Below, in pieces: positions 30,484 to 40,798 of a DNA stretch of 64,000 nt. Numbering within the stretch: position 1 is the stretch's first letter; each line of letters starts with the position of its first letter. A program made the position numbers and the translations under genes. Source of the stretch: Chromobacterium amazonense (GTDB lineage: Bacteria > Pseudomonadota > Gammaproteobacteria > Burkholderiales > Chromobacteriaceae); NCBI RefSeq assembly GCF_001855565.1, contig NZ_MKCR01000031.1:1-64000 (forward strand), read 5' to 3'. A model generated the notes under the pieces. It was not told the origin of the DNA. It did not search any database and saw nothing but the letters and a program-made list of their open reading frames with translations.

Positions 30484-32292
30484 ATGACAACACCCGCCAT
30501 GCTCCAACTGGGGCTGTTCCTGGCCGTGCTGATCGCGCTGGCCTGGCCTCTGGGCGCGTACATGACGCGCATCATGCAGGGGGAAAACGTCGGTCCGGTA
30601 CGCTTTTTCGCGCCGCTAGAACGCGGTTTCTATCGCCTCGCCGGCATCAAGCAGGATGAGGAAATGGGCTGGCGCGGCTACACCGTGGCCTTGATCCTGT
30701 TCAACGTGCTGGGAGTGTTTGCCGTCTACGCCCTGCAACGCCTGCAAGGCGCGCTGCCGTTCAACCCGCAAGCGATGGCGGCGGTCAGCCCGGACTCCTC
30801 GTTCAACACCGCCATCTCCTTCGTCGCCAATACCAACTGGCAAGGCTATGGCGGCGAAACCACGATGAGCTATCTGACCCAGATGCTGGGTCTGACCGTA
30901 CAGAACTTCTTGTCGGCTGCGACCGGTGCCGCCGTGGTGATCGCGCTGATCCGCGGCTTTGTCCGCCACAACAGCAGCAAGATCGGCAACTTCTGGGTGG
31001 ACATCACCCGCCTGACCCTGTACATCCTGTTGCCGCTGGCCGTGGCGTTCGCGCTGGTCTTCACCCAGCAGGGCGTCATCCAGAACCTGTCCGCCTACAA
31101 GGATGTGCACACGCTGGAAGCGACCAAGTATCAGCAGCCCAAGGTTGACGCCAAGGGCAATCCGGTGACCGGCAAGGACGGCAAGCCGGTGATGGAAGAC
31201 AAGTCCACCCAGACGCAGACCCTGCCGATGGGCCCGGTGGCCTCGCAAGAAGCCATCAAGATGCTGGGCACCAACGGCGGCGGCTTCTTCAACGCCAACT
31301 CCGCCCACCCGTTTGAAAACCCGACCCCGCTGGCCAACTTCCTGCAAGACATCGCGATCTTTCTGATTCCGGCAGCCTTGTGCTTCCTGTTCGGCCGCAT
31401 GGTCGGCGACCGCCGCCAGGGCTGGGCCATCCTCGCCGCGATGACCATCATGTTCGCCACCGCCTACGCGGTGGAAGTCAGCGCCGAGCAAGCCGGCGTG
31501 CCGCAATACAACGCCCTGCACATCGACCAGAAAGCCAGCGGCCTGCAGGCCGGCGGCAATATGGAAGGCAAGGAAGCGCGCTTCGGCATCATCGACACCT
31601 CGCTATTCGTTACCGTGACCACCTCCGCCTCCTGCGGCGCGGTGAACGCGATGCATGACTCGCTGACGCCGATCGGCGGCATGGTGCCGATGTTCCTGAT
31701 GCAGCTGGGCGAAGTGGTGTTCGGCGGTGTGGGTTCCGGCCTGTACGGCATGCTGATCTTCGCCATCCTGGCCGTGTTCATCGCCGGCCTGATGGTAGGC
31801 CGCACGCCGGAATACCTGGGCAAGAAGATCGAAACTTACGAGATGAAGATGACCGCGATCACCATTCTGGTGACCCCGACGCTGGTGCTGGCGCTGACCG
31901 CCATCGCCGTGAGCATGGCAGCGGGCAAGGCCGGCATCGCCAATCCGGGCGCGCACGGTTTCAGCGAAATCCTGTACGCCTTCACCTCCGCGGCCAACAA
32001 CAACGGCAGCGCCTTCGCCGGCCTGTCCGCCAACACGCCGTTCTACAACATCACCACCGGCATCGCCATGTTCTTTGGCCGCTTCTTCATGATCGTGCCG
32101 ATTCTGGCCATCGCCGGTTCGCTGGCAGCCAAGAAGCGCCTGGCCGTCACCAGCGGCACCCTGCCGACCCACGGTCCGCTGTTCGTGACGCTGCTGATCG
32201 GCACCGTGCTGCTGGTTGGCGCCCTTAACTATGTTCCGGCTCTGGCACTGGGCCCGGTAGTCGAGCATCTGCAAATGCTCGCCGCCCGCTAA
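30484..32292 (+). CDS. kdpA: K+-transporting ATPase subunit KdpA
   Basis: Channel-like potassium-translocating subunit of the high-affinity Kdp pump in the inner membrane. The 602-residue protein has ten or so helices and selectivity-loop sequences including [18 protein letters not shown] and [15 protein letters not shown]. It is about 45 residues longer than E. coli KdpA. Much of the extra length is a lysine- and threonine-rich extracytoplasmic loop near residues 205-250 ([20 protein letters not shown]). The ATG at 30484 directly follows kdpF. Confidence 0.98.
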   Translation: MTTPAMLQLGLFLAVLIALAWPLGAYMTRIMQGENVGPVRFFAPLERGFYRLAGIKQDEEMGWRGYTVALILFNVLGVFAVYALQRLQGALPFNPQAMAAVSPDSSFNTAISFVANTNWQGYGGETTMSYLTQMLGLTVQNFLSAATGAAVVIALIRGFVRHNSSKIGNFWVDITRLTLYILLPLAVAFALVFTQQGVIQNLSAYKDVHTLEATKYQQPKVDAKGNPVTGKDGKPVMEDKSTQTQTLPMGPVASQEAIKMLGTNGGGFFNANSAHPFENPTPLANFLQDIAIFLIPAALCFLFGRMVGDRRQGWAILAAMTIMFATAYAVEVSAEQAGVPQYNALHIDQKASGLQAGGNMEGKEARFGIIDTSLFVTVTTSASCGAVNAMHDSLTPIGGMVPMFLMQLGEVVFGGVGSGLYGMLIFAILAVFIAGLMVGRTPEYLGKKIETYEMKMTAITILVTPTLVLALTAIAVSMAAGKAGIANPGAHGFSEILYAFTSAANNNGSAFAGLSANTPFYNITTGIAMFFGRFFMIVPILAIAGSLAAKKRLAVTSGTLPTHGPLFVTLLIGTVLLVGALNYVPALALGPVVEHLQMLAAR

Positions 32293-32322
32293 GCGCCCGT
32301 CAGTCAGTCAAGGAAACTCGAA

Positions 32323-34443
32323 ATGAACGACAAGAATCATTCAAAGACCCTGGTAGCAGAACCCGCCGCTGCCAGCCACAAGAGCGCGAGCAAGGGCATG
32401 TTCGATCCGGCGCTGGTGAAACCCGCCATCGTCGATTCGTTCAAGAAGCTGTCGCCGCGCACCCAGTGGCGCAACCCGGTGATGTTCGTGGTGTACGTGG
32501 GCAGCATCCTGACCACCGGCCTGTGGATCCAGTCGCTGGGCGGCCAGGGCGAAGCTTCCTCCGGCTTCATCCTCGGCATCGCGCTGTGGCTGTGGTTCAC
32601 CGTGCTGTTCGCCAACTTCGCCGAAGCGCTGGCCGAAGGCCGCAGCAAAGCCCAGGCCGCCAGCCTGCGCTCCGCCAAGAAAAACGTGGTGGCCAAGAAG
32701 CTGGCCGGCGGCAATCACGGCGCCGCCAAGAGCATCGTGGACGGCACCAGCCTGCGCAAAGGCGACTACGTGCTGGTGGAAGCCGGCGACGTGATCCCGG
32801 TGGACGGCGAAGTGATCGAAGGTGTGGCCTCGGTCGACGAATCCGCCATCACCGGCGAATCCGCGCCGGTGATCCGCGAATCCGGCGGCGACTTCTCCTC
32901 GGTCACCGGCGGCACCCGCGTGCTGTCTGACTGGATCGTGGTGAAGATCACCGTCAACCCGGGCGAAACCTTCCTCGACCGCATGATCGCCATGGTGGAA
33001 GGCGCCAAGCGCCAGAAGACGCCGAACGAGATCGCGCTGACCATCCTGCTGGTGGCCTTGACCATCGTGTTCCTGATCGTCACCGTCACCCTGCTGCCGT
33101 TCTCCTTATTCAGCGTGGAAGCGGCCAAAGCCGGCACGCCGATCAGCATCACCACCCTGGTGGCGCTGCTGGTCTGCCTGATTCCGACCACCATCGGCGG
33201 CCTCTTGTCCGCCATCGGCGTGGCCGGCATGAGCCGGATGATGGGCGCCAACGTGATCGCCACCTCCGGCCGCGCGGTGGAAGCCGCCGGCGACGTGGAC
33301 GTGCTGCTGTTGGACAAGACCGGCACCATCACGCTGGGCAACCGTCAGGCTTCCGCCTTCATCCCGGCGCCGGGCGTCAGCGAGAAAGACCTGGCCGACG
33401 CCGCGCAGCTGGCCTCCCTGGCCGACGAAACGCCGGAAGGCCGCTCCATCGTGGTGCTGGCCAAGCAGAAGTTCAACCTGCGCGAGCGCCAACTGGCCAG
33501 CCATGAAGCCAGCTTCATCCCGTTCAGCGCGCAAACCCGGATGTCCGGCATCGACTACGACGGCCGCTTGATCCGCAAGGGCGCCATCGACGCCATCCGC
33601 CGCCACATCGCCGAGCAAGGCGGCCAGTTCCCGGACGCGCTGTCCAAGAGCGCGGACGAAGTGGCCCGCCGCGGCTCCACCCCGCTGCTGGTGGCCGAAG
33701 GCAACCGCGCGCTGGGCGTGATCGAGCTGAAGGACATCGTCAAGGGCGGCATCAAGGAGCGCTTCGCCGAACTGCGCCAGATGGGCATCAAGACGGTGAT
33801 GATCACCGGCGACAACCCGCTGACCGCCGCCGCCATCGCCGCCGAAGCCGGCGTGGACGACTTCCTGGCCGAAGCCACGCCGGAAGCCAAGCTGAAGCTG
33901 ATCCGCAGCCATCAGGCCGAAGGCAAGCTGGTGGCGATGACCGGCGACGGCACTAACGACGCCCCCGCCCTGGCCCAGGCCGACGTGGCGGTGGCGATGA
34001 ACACCGGCACCCAGGCGGCCAAGGAAGCCGGCAATATGGTGGACTTAGACTCGAACCCGACCAAGCTGATCGAGATCGTGGAAATCGGCAAGCAGATGCT
34101 GATGACCCGTGGTTCCTTGACCACCTTCTCCATCGCCAACGACGTGGCCAAGTACTTCGCCATCATCCCGGCGGCGTTCGCCAGCACTTACCCGCAGCTG
34201 AACGCGCTGAACGTGATGGGCCTGAACAGCCCGTCCTCGGCCATCATGTCCGCCGTGATCTTCAACGCCATCATCATCGTGTTCCTGATCCCGCTGGCGC
34301 TGAAGGGCGTGAAGTACCACGCCAAGAGCGCGGCCGAACTGCTGCGCGGCAACTTGCTGGTCTACGGCCTAGGCGGCCTGCTGGTGCCCTTCGCCGGCAT
34401 CAAGATCATCGACATGCTGCTGGGCGCGCTGGGTTGGGTGTAA
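32323..34443 (+). CDS. kdpB: K+-transporting P-type ATPase subunit KdpB
   Basis: Catalytic P-type ATPase that powers KdpA. The 706-residue protein has the actuator motif ITGESAPV, the phosphorylated aspartate in DKTGTIT (Asp331), and the hinge [20 protein letters not shown]. About 25 residues at the N-terminus are extra compared with E. coli. AAGGAAACTCG precedes the ATG. It follows kdpA by 30 bp. Confidence 0.98.
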   Translation: MNDKNHSKTLVAEPAAASHKSASKGMFDPALVKPAIVDSFKKLSPRTQWRNPVMFVVYVGSILTTGLWIQSLGGQGEASSGFILGIALWLWFTVLFANFAEALAEGRSKAQAASLRSAKKNVVAKKLAGGNHGAAKSIVDGTSLRKGDYVLVEAGDVIPVDGEVIEGVASVDESAITGESAPVIRESGGDFSSVTGGTRVLSDWIVVKITVNPGETFLDRMIAMVEGAKRQKTPNEIALTILLVALTIVFLIVTVTLLPFSLFSVEAAKAGTPISITTLVALLVCLIPTTIGGLLSAIGVAGMSRMMGANVIATSGRAVEAAGDVDVLLLDKTGTITLGNRQASAFIPAPGVSEKDLADAAQLASLADETPEGRSIVVLAKQKFNLRERQLASHEASFIPFSAQTRMSGIDYDGRLIRKGAIDAIRRHIAEQGGQFPDALSKSADEVARRGSTPLLVAEGNRALGVIELKDIVKGGIKERFAELRQMGIKTVMITGDNPLTAAAIAAEAGVDDFLAEATPEAKLKLIRSHQAEGKLVAMTGDGTNDAPALAQADVAVAMNTGTQAAKEAGNMVDLDSNPTKLIEIVEIGKQMLMTRGSLTTFSIANDVAKYFAIIPAAFASTYPQLNALNVMGLNSPSSAIMSAVIFNAIIIVFLIPLALKGVKYHAKSAAELLRGNLLVYGLGGLLVPFAGIKIIDMLLGALGWV

Positions 34444-34570
34444 CAGGCAATCTAAGGTTCCCGGACCCGGTCCGGGGCATCACCCCGGCATGCCGGGAAC
34501 CGGGCACGGGCCAGCCCGCCGCCGCCAAGATGGCGACGGGCGCCGCGCCAAGAGAATGGAAAGGATTATC

Positions 34571-35149
34571 GTGAAAATCATTCGTCCCCTGCTGGTGATC
34601 TTCGGCGGCTTGTCGCTGCTCACCGGCCTGGCCTACCCGCTGGCCACCACCGGCATCGCCCAGGCGGTGTTTCCGGCGCAGGCCAACGGCAGCCTGATCG
34701 AAAAAGACGGCAAGGTCGTGGGCTCGCGCCTGATCGGCCAGAACTTCAGCGGCGAACAGTACTTCTGGGGCCGTCCGTCGGCCACCAGCCCGATGCCGTA
34801 CAACGCCGGCAGCTCCGGCGGCTCCAACCTGGGCCCGACCAACAAGGCCCAGCTGGACGCGGTGAAGGGCAATGTGGACAACATCCGCAAGGCGCATCCG
34901 ACCCAGACCGGCCCGGTGCCGGTGGACCTGGTCACCGCTTCCGGCAGCGGCCTGGACCCGGAAATTTCGGTCGCCTCGGCTTACTATCAGGTTGACCGCG
35001 TAGCCGCCGCGCGTAAACTGCCGGCAACGGCCGTGCGCAAGCTGGTCGATGACCATATCATCGGCGAGACCTTCGGCCTCCTGGGCGAGCCGCGCGTCGA
35101 TGTGCTGGAGCTGAACCTGGCGCTGGATCAGCTGGCCCGCAAAGCCTGA
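34571..35149 (+). CDS. kdpC: K+-transporting ATPase subunit KdpC
   Basis: Small accessory subunit with one N-terminal helix and a periplasmic domain; it raises nucleotide affinity of KdpB. The 192-residue protein has [21 protein letters not shown] and the conserved FWGRPSAT block. GTG at 34571 is preferred because GGAAAGGA ends 5 nt upstream; an in-frame ATG five codons earlier is the alternative. The 127-bp gap after kdpB contains a GC-rich hairpin-like sequence. Confidence 0.95.
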   Translation: MKIIRPLLVIFGGLSLLTGLAYPLATTGIAQAVFPAQANGSLIEKDGKVVGSRLIGQNFSGEQYFWGRPSATSPMPYNAGSSGGSNLGPTNKAQLDAVKGNVDNIRKAHPTQTGPVPVDLVTASGSGLDPEISVASAYYQVDRVAAARKLPATAVRKLVDDHIIGETFGLLGEPRVDVLELNLALDQLARKA

Positions 35150-35162
35150 GCCGTCCAGCTCT

Positions 35163-35283
35163 AGCCACGGAAACACACGGAAGGACGCGAAAAGGCTCCC
35201 CCAAGGCGGCTCGCCTGGCCATTTCGTGTCGTTTCGTGGATTTCGTGGCTCATTTACTTGTGATTCCGTGTGTTTCTGTGGCT
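35163..35283. repeat. CACGAAA-type inverted repeat between kdpC and kdpD
   Basis: AGCCACGGAAACACACGGAA (35163-35182) is the inverse of TTCCGTGTGTTTCTGTGGCT (35264-35283) with one mismatch. Between them lies a second unit, TTTCGTGGATTTCGTGGCT, shared with the ybaB-recR spacer. The element could fold and weaken transcription between the pump genes and the kdpDE regulator genes. Confidence 0.75.
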
Positions 35284-35300
35284 GAACAATAGGATGCCTC

Positions 35301-37988
35301 ATGTCTGATACCCGTCCTGATCCCGATGCGCTGCTGGATGAACTCAAACGCGAGGAGGAGCAGGCTAATCGCGGCCGGCTGAAAATCTTCTTCGGCTCCT
35401 GCGCCGGCGTCGGCAAGACCTTCGCCATGCTGGCCGCCGCGCGCATCAAGCAACAGGAAGGGGTCAAGGTGCTGGTCGGCGTGGTGGAAACCCACGGCCG
35501 CAAGGAAACCGCGGCGCAGCTGGACGGGCTGGAAGTGCTGCCGCCCAGCCAGATCGAGTACAAGGGCCGCACGCTGTCGGAATTCGACATCGACCAGGCG
35601 CTGGAACGCCAGCCGCAACTGATCCTGATCGACGAGTTCGCCCACTCCAACGTGCCCGGCTCGCGCCACCCCAAGCGCTGGCAGGACGTGGAGGAGCTGC
35701 TCGCCGCCGGCATCGACGTCTACACCACTCTCAATGTGCAGCACCTGGAGAGCCTTAACGATGTTGTCGGCCAAATCACCGGCATCATCGTCAGGGAAAC
35801 GCTGCCGGACCATGTGTTCGACATGGCCGACGAAGTCTCGCTGGTGGACTTGCCGCCGGACGAATTGCTGTCCCGCCTCGCCGCCGGCAAAGTTTACTTG
35901 CCGCACCAGGCCGAGCGCGCGGTCAAGAACTTCTTCCGCAAGGGCAATCTGCTGGCCCTGCGCGAACTGGCGCTGCGCCGCACCGCCGACCGCGTGGACG
36001 CGCAGATGCGCGCCTACCGCGCCGATCAATCCATCGCCCCGGTCTGGCATGCCCGCGAGCGGCTGCTGGTCTGCGTCGGCCCCGGCCCCGGCACCGAGAA
36101 ACTGATCCGCAGCACCAAGCGGCTGGCCGCCAACCTGGACGCCGACTGGATCGCGGTCTACGTGGAAACGCCGCAGCTGCAGCGGCTGCCGGAAGAGCAG
36201 CGCGCGCGCATTCTCAAAGGCCTGAAGCTGGCGCAGGAACTGGGCGCCGAAACCACGGTGCTGGGCGGCAGCGAGCTGGCCGCCACCCTGCTGGCCTATG
36301 CCCGCACCCGCAATGTGTCCAAGCTGGTGGTGGGCAAATCGGTGCGCAATCCGCTGGTCCGGCTGTGGCAAGGCTCGCTGGTGAACGAGCTGACCCGGCT
36401 GTCCGGCGATGTCGACATCTATGTGGTGGCGCATGAGCTGGAGGACGAATCCAGCCGCCGCGGCAAACGCGTGCGCAGCCTGCTGTTCAGCGAGGATGAC
36501 GAAGGCAAGACCAGGCGCGGCTATCTGGCGGCGTCCGCCATCTGCTTCGCCACCACTGCCGTCAATCATCTGCTGGTGCCGTATTTCGCCTTGTCCAACG
36601 TCATCATGGTGCACCTGCTGGCGGTGGTGCTGATCGCCACCCGCTACGGCCGCGGGCCGGGCGTGCTGGCGTCCTTCCTGTCGGTGGCGGCCTTTGATTT
36701 CTTCTTCGTGCCGCCGCGGCTGTCGTTCGCGGTATCGGACACCCAGTATCTGCTGACCTTCATCGTGATGCTGGTGGTGGCCTTGATCATCAGCCAGCTG
36801 ACGGCGCGCTTCCGCTTCGAAGCCACCATCGCCACCTACCGCGAACGCCGCACCCGCGCGCTGTACGACCTGGGCCGCGAGCTGGCCGGCGCGCTGACTG
36901 CATCGCAGATCATCGAAACCGCCGTCGGCCGGCTGGAGCCGCTGTTCCGCGCCAAGGTGATGCTGTTCATCCCGAACAGCGAGGACCAGCTGCGCGCCGC
37001 CACCGATTACGGCAGCACGGCCGATACCGGCGTGGCGCAATGGGTGTTCGACAATCTGCAGCCGGCCGGCCTGGGCACCAATACCCTGCCGTCCAATCCC
37101 GCTCTGTATGTGCCGCTGAAGGCGCCGATGCGCACCCGCGGCGTCATCGCCTTGCTGCCGGAGGAAACCATCCACGCCTTCCTGCCGGAGCAGCAACGGC
37201 TGCTGGAAACCTGCGCCGCGCAGATCGCGCTGGCGCTGGAGCGGGTGCACTACGTGGAAGTAGCGCAAGACGCCATCGTGGCGATGGAGTCGGAACGGCT
37301 GCGCAACAGCGTGCTGTCGGTGGTGTCGCACGACCTGCGCACGCCGCTGACCACCATGCTGGGCCTGGCCAATATGCTGAATTCGCCGAATCTGCCGCCG
37401 GAACAGCAGGCCGACATCTCGCAGTCCATCCAGGACGAGGCGATGCGGATGAACAAGCTGGTGACCAACCTGCTGGACATGGCCAAGCTGCAGTCGGGCG
37501 TCAAGCTGAACAAGGAATGGCAGCTGCTGGACGAAGTGGTGGGCAGCGCTGTGCGCGCCTGCGAGCACAGCCTGCGCAACCATAAGCTGGAGCTGCAACT
37601 GAGCAACGATCTGCCGGTGCTGGAGTACGACGCCGTGCTGATCGAACGCGTGCTGGTCAATCTGCTGGAAAACGCCGGCAAGTACACGCCGGCCGGCTCG
37701 CATATTCAATTGGCCGCGCGTCATGAGGGCGACAAGGTCCGCATCTCGGTCAGCGACGACGGCCCAGGCCTGCCGGCCAATATGGAACACAAAGCTTTCG
37801 ACAAATTCTCGCGCGGCACGCCGGAGTCCACCACGCCGGGCGTCGGCTTGGGCCTCGCCATCTGCCGCGCCATCATCGAAAACCACGGCGGCACCATAGA
37901 CGCAGGCAACCTCCATCCGCACGGCGCCCGCTTCTCCTTTACCCTGCCGGCCGGCACGCCGCCCGCGCTGCCGCCGGAAGACGCCTGA
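35301..37988 (+). CDS. kdpD: Turgor/K+ sensor histidine kinase KdpD
   Basis: Membrane kinase that senses low potassium or ionic stress and phosphorylates KdpE. The 895-residue protein matches E. coli length. In order: a KdpD N-terminal ATP-binding domain (Walker A GSCAGVGKTF near residue 33, and LIDEFAHSNVPGSRH), a USP-like domain, four membrane helices around residues 400-505, a GAF-like region, the His-box SVVSHDLRTPL (His677), and an ATPase core ending GVGLGLAICRAIIENHGG. AGGATGCCTC precedes the ATG. Confidence 0.97.
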   Translation: MSDTRPDPDALLDELKREEEQANRGRLKIFFGSCAGVGKTFAMLAAARIKQQEGVKVLVGVVETHGRKETAAQLDGLEVLPPSQIEYKGRTLSEFDIDQALERQPQLILIDEFAHSNVPGSRHPKRWQDVEELLAAGIDVYTTLNVQHLESLNDVVGQITGIIVRETLPDHVFDMADEVSLVDLPPDELLSRLAAGKVYLPHQAERAVKNFFRKGNLLALRELALRRTADRVDAQMRAYRADQSIAPVWHARERLLVCVGPGPGTEKLIRSTKRLAANLDADWIAVYVETPQLQRLPEEQRARILKGLKLAQELGAETTVLGGSELAATLLAYARTRNVSKLVVGKSVRNPLVRLWQGSLVNELTRLSGDVDIYVVAHELEDESSRRGKRVRSLLFSEDDEGKTRRGYLAASAICFATTAVNHLLVPYFALSNVIMVHLLAVVLIATRYGRGPGVLASFLSVAAFDFFFVPPRLSFAVSDTQYLLTFIVMLVVALIISQLTARFRFEATIATYRERRTRALYDLGRELAGALTASQIIETAVGRLEPLFRAKVMLFIPNSEDQLRAATDYGSTADTGVAQWVFDNLQPAGLGTNTLPSNPALYVPLKAPMRTRGVIALLPEETIHAFLPEQQRLLETCAAQIALALERVHYVEVAQDAIVAMESERLRNSVLSVVSHDLRTPLTTMLGLANMLNSPNLPPEQQADISQSIQDEAMRMNKLVTNLLDMAKLQSGVKLNKEWQLLDEVVGSAVRACEHSLRNHKLELQLSNDLPVLEYDAVLIERVLVNLLENAGKYTPAGSHIQLAARHEGDKVRISVSDDGPGLPANMEHKAFDKFSRGTPESTTPGVGLGLAICRAIIENHGGTIDAGNLHPHGARFSFTLPAGTPPALPPEDA

Positions 37989-38008
37989 ACCCAAAAGAGC
38001 GATAAGAC

Positions 38009-38722
38009 ATGACCGACGCACCTATTTCCGTAGTGATCATCGAGGATGAAAAGCCGATACGACGCTTCCTGTCCTCGGCGCTGGACGAAGAAGGCCTTAA
38101 CGTCTTCGAAGCCGAAACCGGCAAGCAGGGACAGATAGAAGTCGCCACCCGCAAGCCTGATATGGTCATCCTGGACCTGGGCCTGCCGGACATGAACGGC
38201 ATAGACGTCATCAAAAGCCTGCGCGAATGGAGCGACATCCCCATCCTGGTGCTGTCCGCCCGCACCCAGGAAACGGAAAAAGTGGCCGCGCTGGACGCCG
38301 GCGCCGACGACTATCTGACCAAGCCGTTCGGCGTGGCCGAGTGCCTGGCGCGCATCCGCGTGCTGCTGCGCCGCCGCATTCAGGGCAGCGCCGCGCCGCA
38401 GCAAACTTTCCAGTTCGGCGACATCCGCGTCGACCTGGTCAACCGCCTGGTGCACAAGGGCGACGCGCCCGTGCATCTGACGCCGATCGAATACCGGCTG
38501 CTGTCCACGCTGATCCGCAACGCCGGCAAGGTGATCACCCATCGCGAGCTGCTGCTGGCGGTGTGGGGGCCATCGTTCTCCGAACACAACCAGTACCTGC
38601 GCGTCTACATGGGCCATTTGCGGCAAAAGCTGGAAGACAACCCGGCCATGCCGCGCCACATCGTCACCGAAACCGGCGTGGGCTACCGGCTGGTGGAAAA
38701 CGCTCCCGATCCGGCCATTTGA
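38009..38722 (+). CDS. kdpE: Kdp operon response regulator KdpE
   Basis: OmpR-type activator of the kdp operon. The 237-residue protein has a receiver domain with acidic pair Glu12/Asp13, phosphoacceptor Asp56 (VILDLGLPDMNG) and the conserved lysine in TKPFG, followed by a winged-helix domain (LTPIEYRLLSTLIRNAGKVITHRELL). It begins 20 bp after kdpD. Its likely operators are the boxes at 30046-30060 and 30203-30222. Confidence 0.97.
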   Translation: MTDAPISVVIIEDEKPIRRFLSSALDEEGLNVFEAETGKQGQIEVATRKPDMVILDLGLPDMNGIDVIKSLREWSDIPILVLSARTQETEKVAALDAGADDYLTKPFGVAECLARIRVLLRRRIQGSAAPQQTFQFGDIRVDLVNRLVHKGDAPVHLTPIEYRLLSTLIRNAGKVITHRELLLAVWGPSFSEHNQYLRVYMGHLRQKLEDNPAMPRHIVTETGVGYRLVENAPDPAI

Positions 38723-38738
38723 AAACCAGACGCATGGC

Positions 38739-38766
38739 CTTGACAGCGTAGAACCATGGGCATAAT
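38739..38766 (+). promoter_or_regulatory. Promoter ahead of tandem-repeat leader
   Basis: TTGACA is followed 15 bp later by CATAAT (or 17 bp later by TAATCT). Transcription would start near 38773, just before the first repeat unit. Confidence 0.55.
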
Positions 38767-38786
38767 CTAACCGACATGCGCCGATT

Positions 38787-38834
38787 TGACACAGCTTGCG
38801 GGCGCTTAACAAATGCCAGCTAAAGCGTATCCGG
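38787..38834 (+). repeat. Direct repeat unit 1
   Basis: A 48-nt unit that matches unit 2 at about 40 positions, including CTTGC, GGGCGC and the exact decamer GCTAAAGCGT, ending in CCGG. GCGCTT and AAGCGT can pair, giving a hairpin with a 14-nt loop. Confidence 0.7.
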
Positions 38835-38837
38835 ATC

Positions 38838-38872
38838 AACCCGCTTGCGCTTACACGGCCAGCGGGTTTTTT
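38838..38872 (+). terminator. Terminator between the two repeat units
   Basis: AACCCGCT / AGCGGGTT, a perfect 8-bp stem with a 15-nt loop, runs into six T residues. It lies about 115 bp after the kdpE stop and about 65 nt after the predicted start of the leader transcript. Confidence 0.75.
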
Positions 38873-38936
38873 CTTGGCTGGCTGATTGGCACCGTTCTCC
38901 CGCAAGTCGTCCCGATCGGCTCGGGCGCCGAGTTAA

Positions 38937-38981
38937 TGACAACTTGCAGGGCGCCTAAAAATCCTGCTAAAGCGTCGCCGG
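38937..38981 (+). repeat. Direct repeat unit 2
   Basis: A 45-nt unit, 150 bp downstream of unit 1 and 50 bp before the ATG of the orphan gene. The GCGC / GCGT pairing of unit 1 is kept, and the unit again ends GCTAAAGCGT..CCGG. Confidence 0.7.
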
Positions 38982-39031
38982 CGGACTCAAGCCCGGCACG
39001 CACAGCGCGACCGAACTTGGGAGAGCCAAAC

Positions 39032-39331
39032 ATGTACGACTGCCTGCAAGACAGCTATACCGATTTCTCTTTTGCGATTTTTGATGCCGTGGGAAGACCT
39101 CGCCCCCTGTGTGGCAGCCTGAGCGCCACCCCCCTGCCGTACGGCGACGGCCATGCGCTGCATGAGCTGGCCGCCTTCGCCCGCGATCAAGGCTATGACG
39201 TGGAACACAGCGATCAACAACGGACCGTCAGCGACATCAGCTTGGCCGACGCGCTGGCGATCAACGCCCGCTATGGCGACACGCTGATCATCAGCTGCGA
39301 CCTGCGCCGCGATCCGCCGGTGAGAATTTGA
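39032..39331 (+). CDS. Hypothetical protein, 99 residues
   Basis: A soluble protein without signal peptide or membrane helix, beginning MYDCLQDSYTDFSFAIFDAV. The middle is mixed helix/strand (GHALHELAAFARDQGYDVEH) and the end is DTLIISCDLRRDPP. I do not recognise a family. The ATG has GGGAGAG about 9 nt upstream. The unusual leader with a terminator and repeated motif suggests controlled expression. It is followed by norM, which appears to have its own promoter. Confidence 0.7.
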   Translation: MYDCLQDSYTDFSFAIFDAVGRPRPLCGSLSATPLPYGDGHALHELAAFARDQGYDVEHSDQQRTVSDISLADALAINARYGDTLIISCDLRRDPPVRI

Positions 39332-39400
39332 GCCGACGCGACAGCATGCGGCCCGCGCGGCTATAATTGGCGTTTTCCGCCGAAAATCCCGCCAAAGCCC

Positions 39401-40798
39401 ATGCTGTTTGAACTCAATCGCGCCACGCGCCACGAAATCATGGCCGAGGCGCGTCAGATCGCGCGCCTCGCGCTGCCGATGATGATCGCCCAGATCGCCC
39501 AAGTGGCGACCGGCTTCGTCGACACCGTGATGGCCGGCCGCGTCGGCACCGACGATCTGGCCGCCGTCTCGCTGGGCGCCAGCGTGTTCATCACCGTCTA
39601 TGTGACGCTGATGGGGGTGGTCGCGGCGCTCAATCCCATCCTGTCCCACCACCTTGGCTCCGGCCAGACGCGCGAATTCGGCCGCGACGCCTCCCAGGGG
39701 CTGTGGTTCGGCCTGCTATTGGGCGCGCTGGGCGCGCTGTTGATGCTGCTGCTGGAAGCCCCGCTGCGCCATGTGCTGGACCTGCCGCCGCAAGTGATAG
39801 ACAAGGTGATGCTGTTCATCACCGGCGCCGCCATCGGCATGCCGGCCGCGATGGCGCACCGCGCGCTGCACGCCTACGCCTCCAGCCTGGGCCATCCCAA
39901 ACCCATCATGGTGGTCAGCCTGCTGGCGCTGGCGCTGAACATTCCGCTGAACTACATCCTGATCCACGGCCTGTTCGGCCTGCCCAAGATGGGCGGCGCC
40001 GGCTGCGGCTGGGCAACCGGCATCGTGTTCTGGTTCAACTGTCTGGCGCTGCTGGCTTATGTCAGCTGGCACAAGGCCTTCCGCGGCAACCGGGTGTTGG
40101 CGTCGCTGGCCGCGCCGGACTGGCGCCGCTTCGCCGCCTTCCTCAAGCTGGGCACGCCCATCGGCCTGTCCTTCTTTGTCGAAGTCAGCCTGTTCTCTTT
40201 CATCGCGCTGTTGATCGCCGAGCTGGGAACCGTGGTGGTGGCCACCCACCAATCGGTGCTGAACTTCTCCAGCCTGATCTACATGCTGCCGCAAAGCGTG
40301 GCCACCGCCTTGTCGGTGCGGGTCGGCCACCATGCCGGCGCCGGCGACTACAAGGCCGCCCGCTTCATTTCCGGCGTCGGCCTGGCCATGGGGCTGGCCA
40401 TGGCCGGCGCCGCCATGATCCTGGTTCTGCTGCTGCGCGAACCCATCATGCGCATGTACAGCGAGGACCCGCGCGTGATCGCCATGGGCACCACCCTGTT
40501 GCTGTTCGCCGCCGTCTATCAGTTGACCGACGCCGCCCAGACCATCGCCTCCGGCGCGCTGCGCGGCTACAAGCTGACCGCCATCCCGATGGCCATACAC
40601 ATCACCTCGTTCTGGATCGCCGGCCTCGGCCTGGGCATCCTGCTTGGACTGACCGACTGGATCGTGCCGCGAATGGGCATCTACGGCTTCTGGACCGCTC
40701 TGGTGATCAGCCTGACGCTGGCCGGCCTGCTGCTCACTTATTATCTGGCCCGCGCCAGCCGCCAGCGGCTGCGCCGCGACCAAGGAATCCTGCTATGA
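39401..40798 (+). CDS. norM: MATE family multidrug efflux pump, NorM type
   Basis: Twelve-helix inner-membrane cation/drug antiporter of 465 residues. The N-terminal half has LPMMIAQIAQVATGFVDTVMAGRVG, close to E. coli NorM, and GGAGCGWATGIVFW is seen near residue 196. It would export dyes, fluoroquinolones or similar cations using a sodium or proton gradient. A TATAAT at 39362-39367, 33 bp before the ATG, is a likely -10 element, making a short leader. Its stop codon overlaps the murB start (ATGA). Confidence 0.93.
   Translation: MLFELNRATRHEIMAEARQIARLALPMMIAQIAQVATGFVDTVMAGRVGTDDLAAVSLGASVFITVYVTLMGVVAALNPILSHHLGSGQTREFGRDASQGLWFGLLLGALGALLMLLLEAPLRHVLDLPPQVIDKVMLFITGAAIGMPAAMAHRALHAYASSLGHPKPIMVVSLLALALNIPLNYILIHGLFGLPKMGGAGCGWATGIVFWFNCLALLAYVSWHKAFRGNRVLASLAAPDWRRFAAFLKLGTPIGLSFFVEVSLFSFIALLIAELGTVVVATHQSVLNFSSLIYMLPQSVATALSVRVGHHAGAGDYKAARFISGVGLAMGLAMAGAAMILVLLLREPIMRMYSEDPRVIAMGTTLLLFAAVYQLTDAAQTIASGALRGYKLTAIPMAIHITSFWIAGLGLGILLGLTDWIVPRMGIYGFWTALVISLTLAGLLLTYYLARASRQRLRRDQGILL

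Larger units (their letters stand above)
38723..39031 (+). other. Leader region with promoter, terminator and tandem repeat
   Basis: About 310 bp between kdpE and a small orphan gene. It contains a sigma-70-like promoter, the first repeat unit, a Rho-independent terminator and a second repeat unit. It could be a regulated leader or a short stable RNA followed by a second copy of its core. Confidence 0.55.

Noticed and set aside
35250-38021. A 923-codon open frame antisense to kdpD
   Set aside because: Same GC-driven shadow pattern; the sense frame has all KdpD domains.
38787-38834. SAM-II riboswitch suggested by GCTAAA
   Set aside because: The remaining conserved SAM-II elements and pseudoknot arrangement are not seen, and the downstream gene has no methionine link.
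38804-38940. Integron attC site suggested by GCTTAAC (RYYYAAC)
   Set aside because: No matching GTTRRRY core lies at the other end, the second unit has CCTAAAA instead, and no integrase or cassette array is present.
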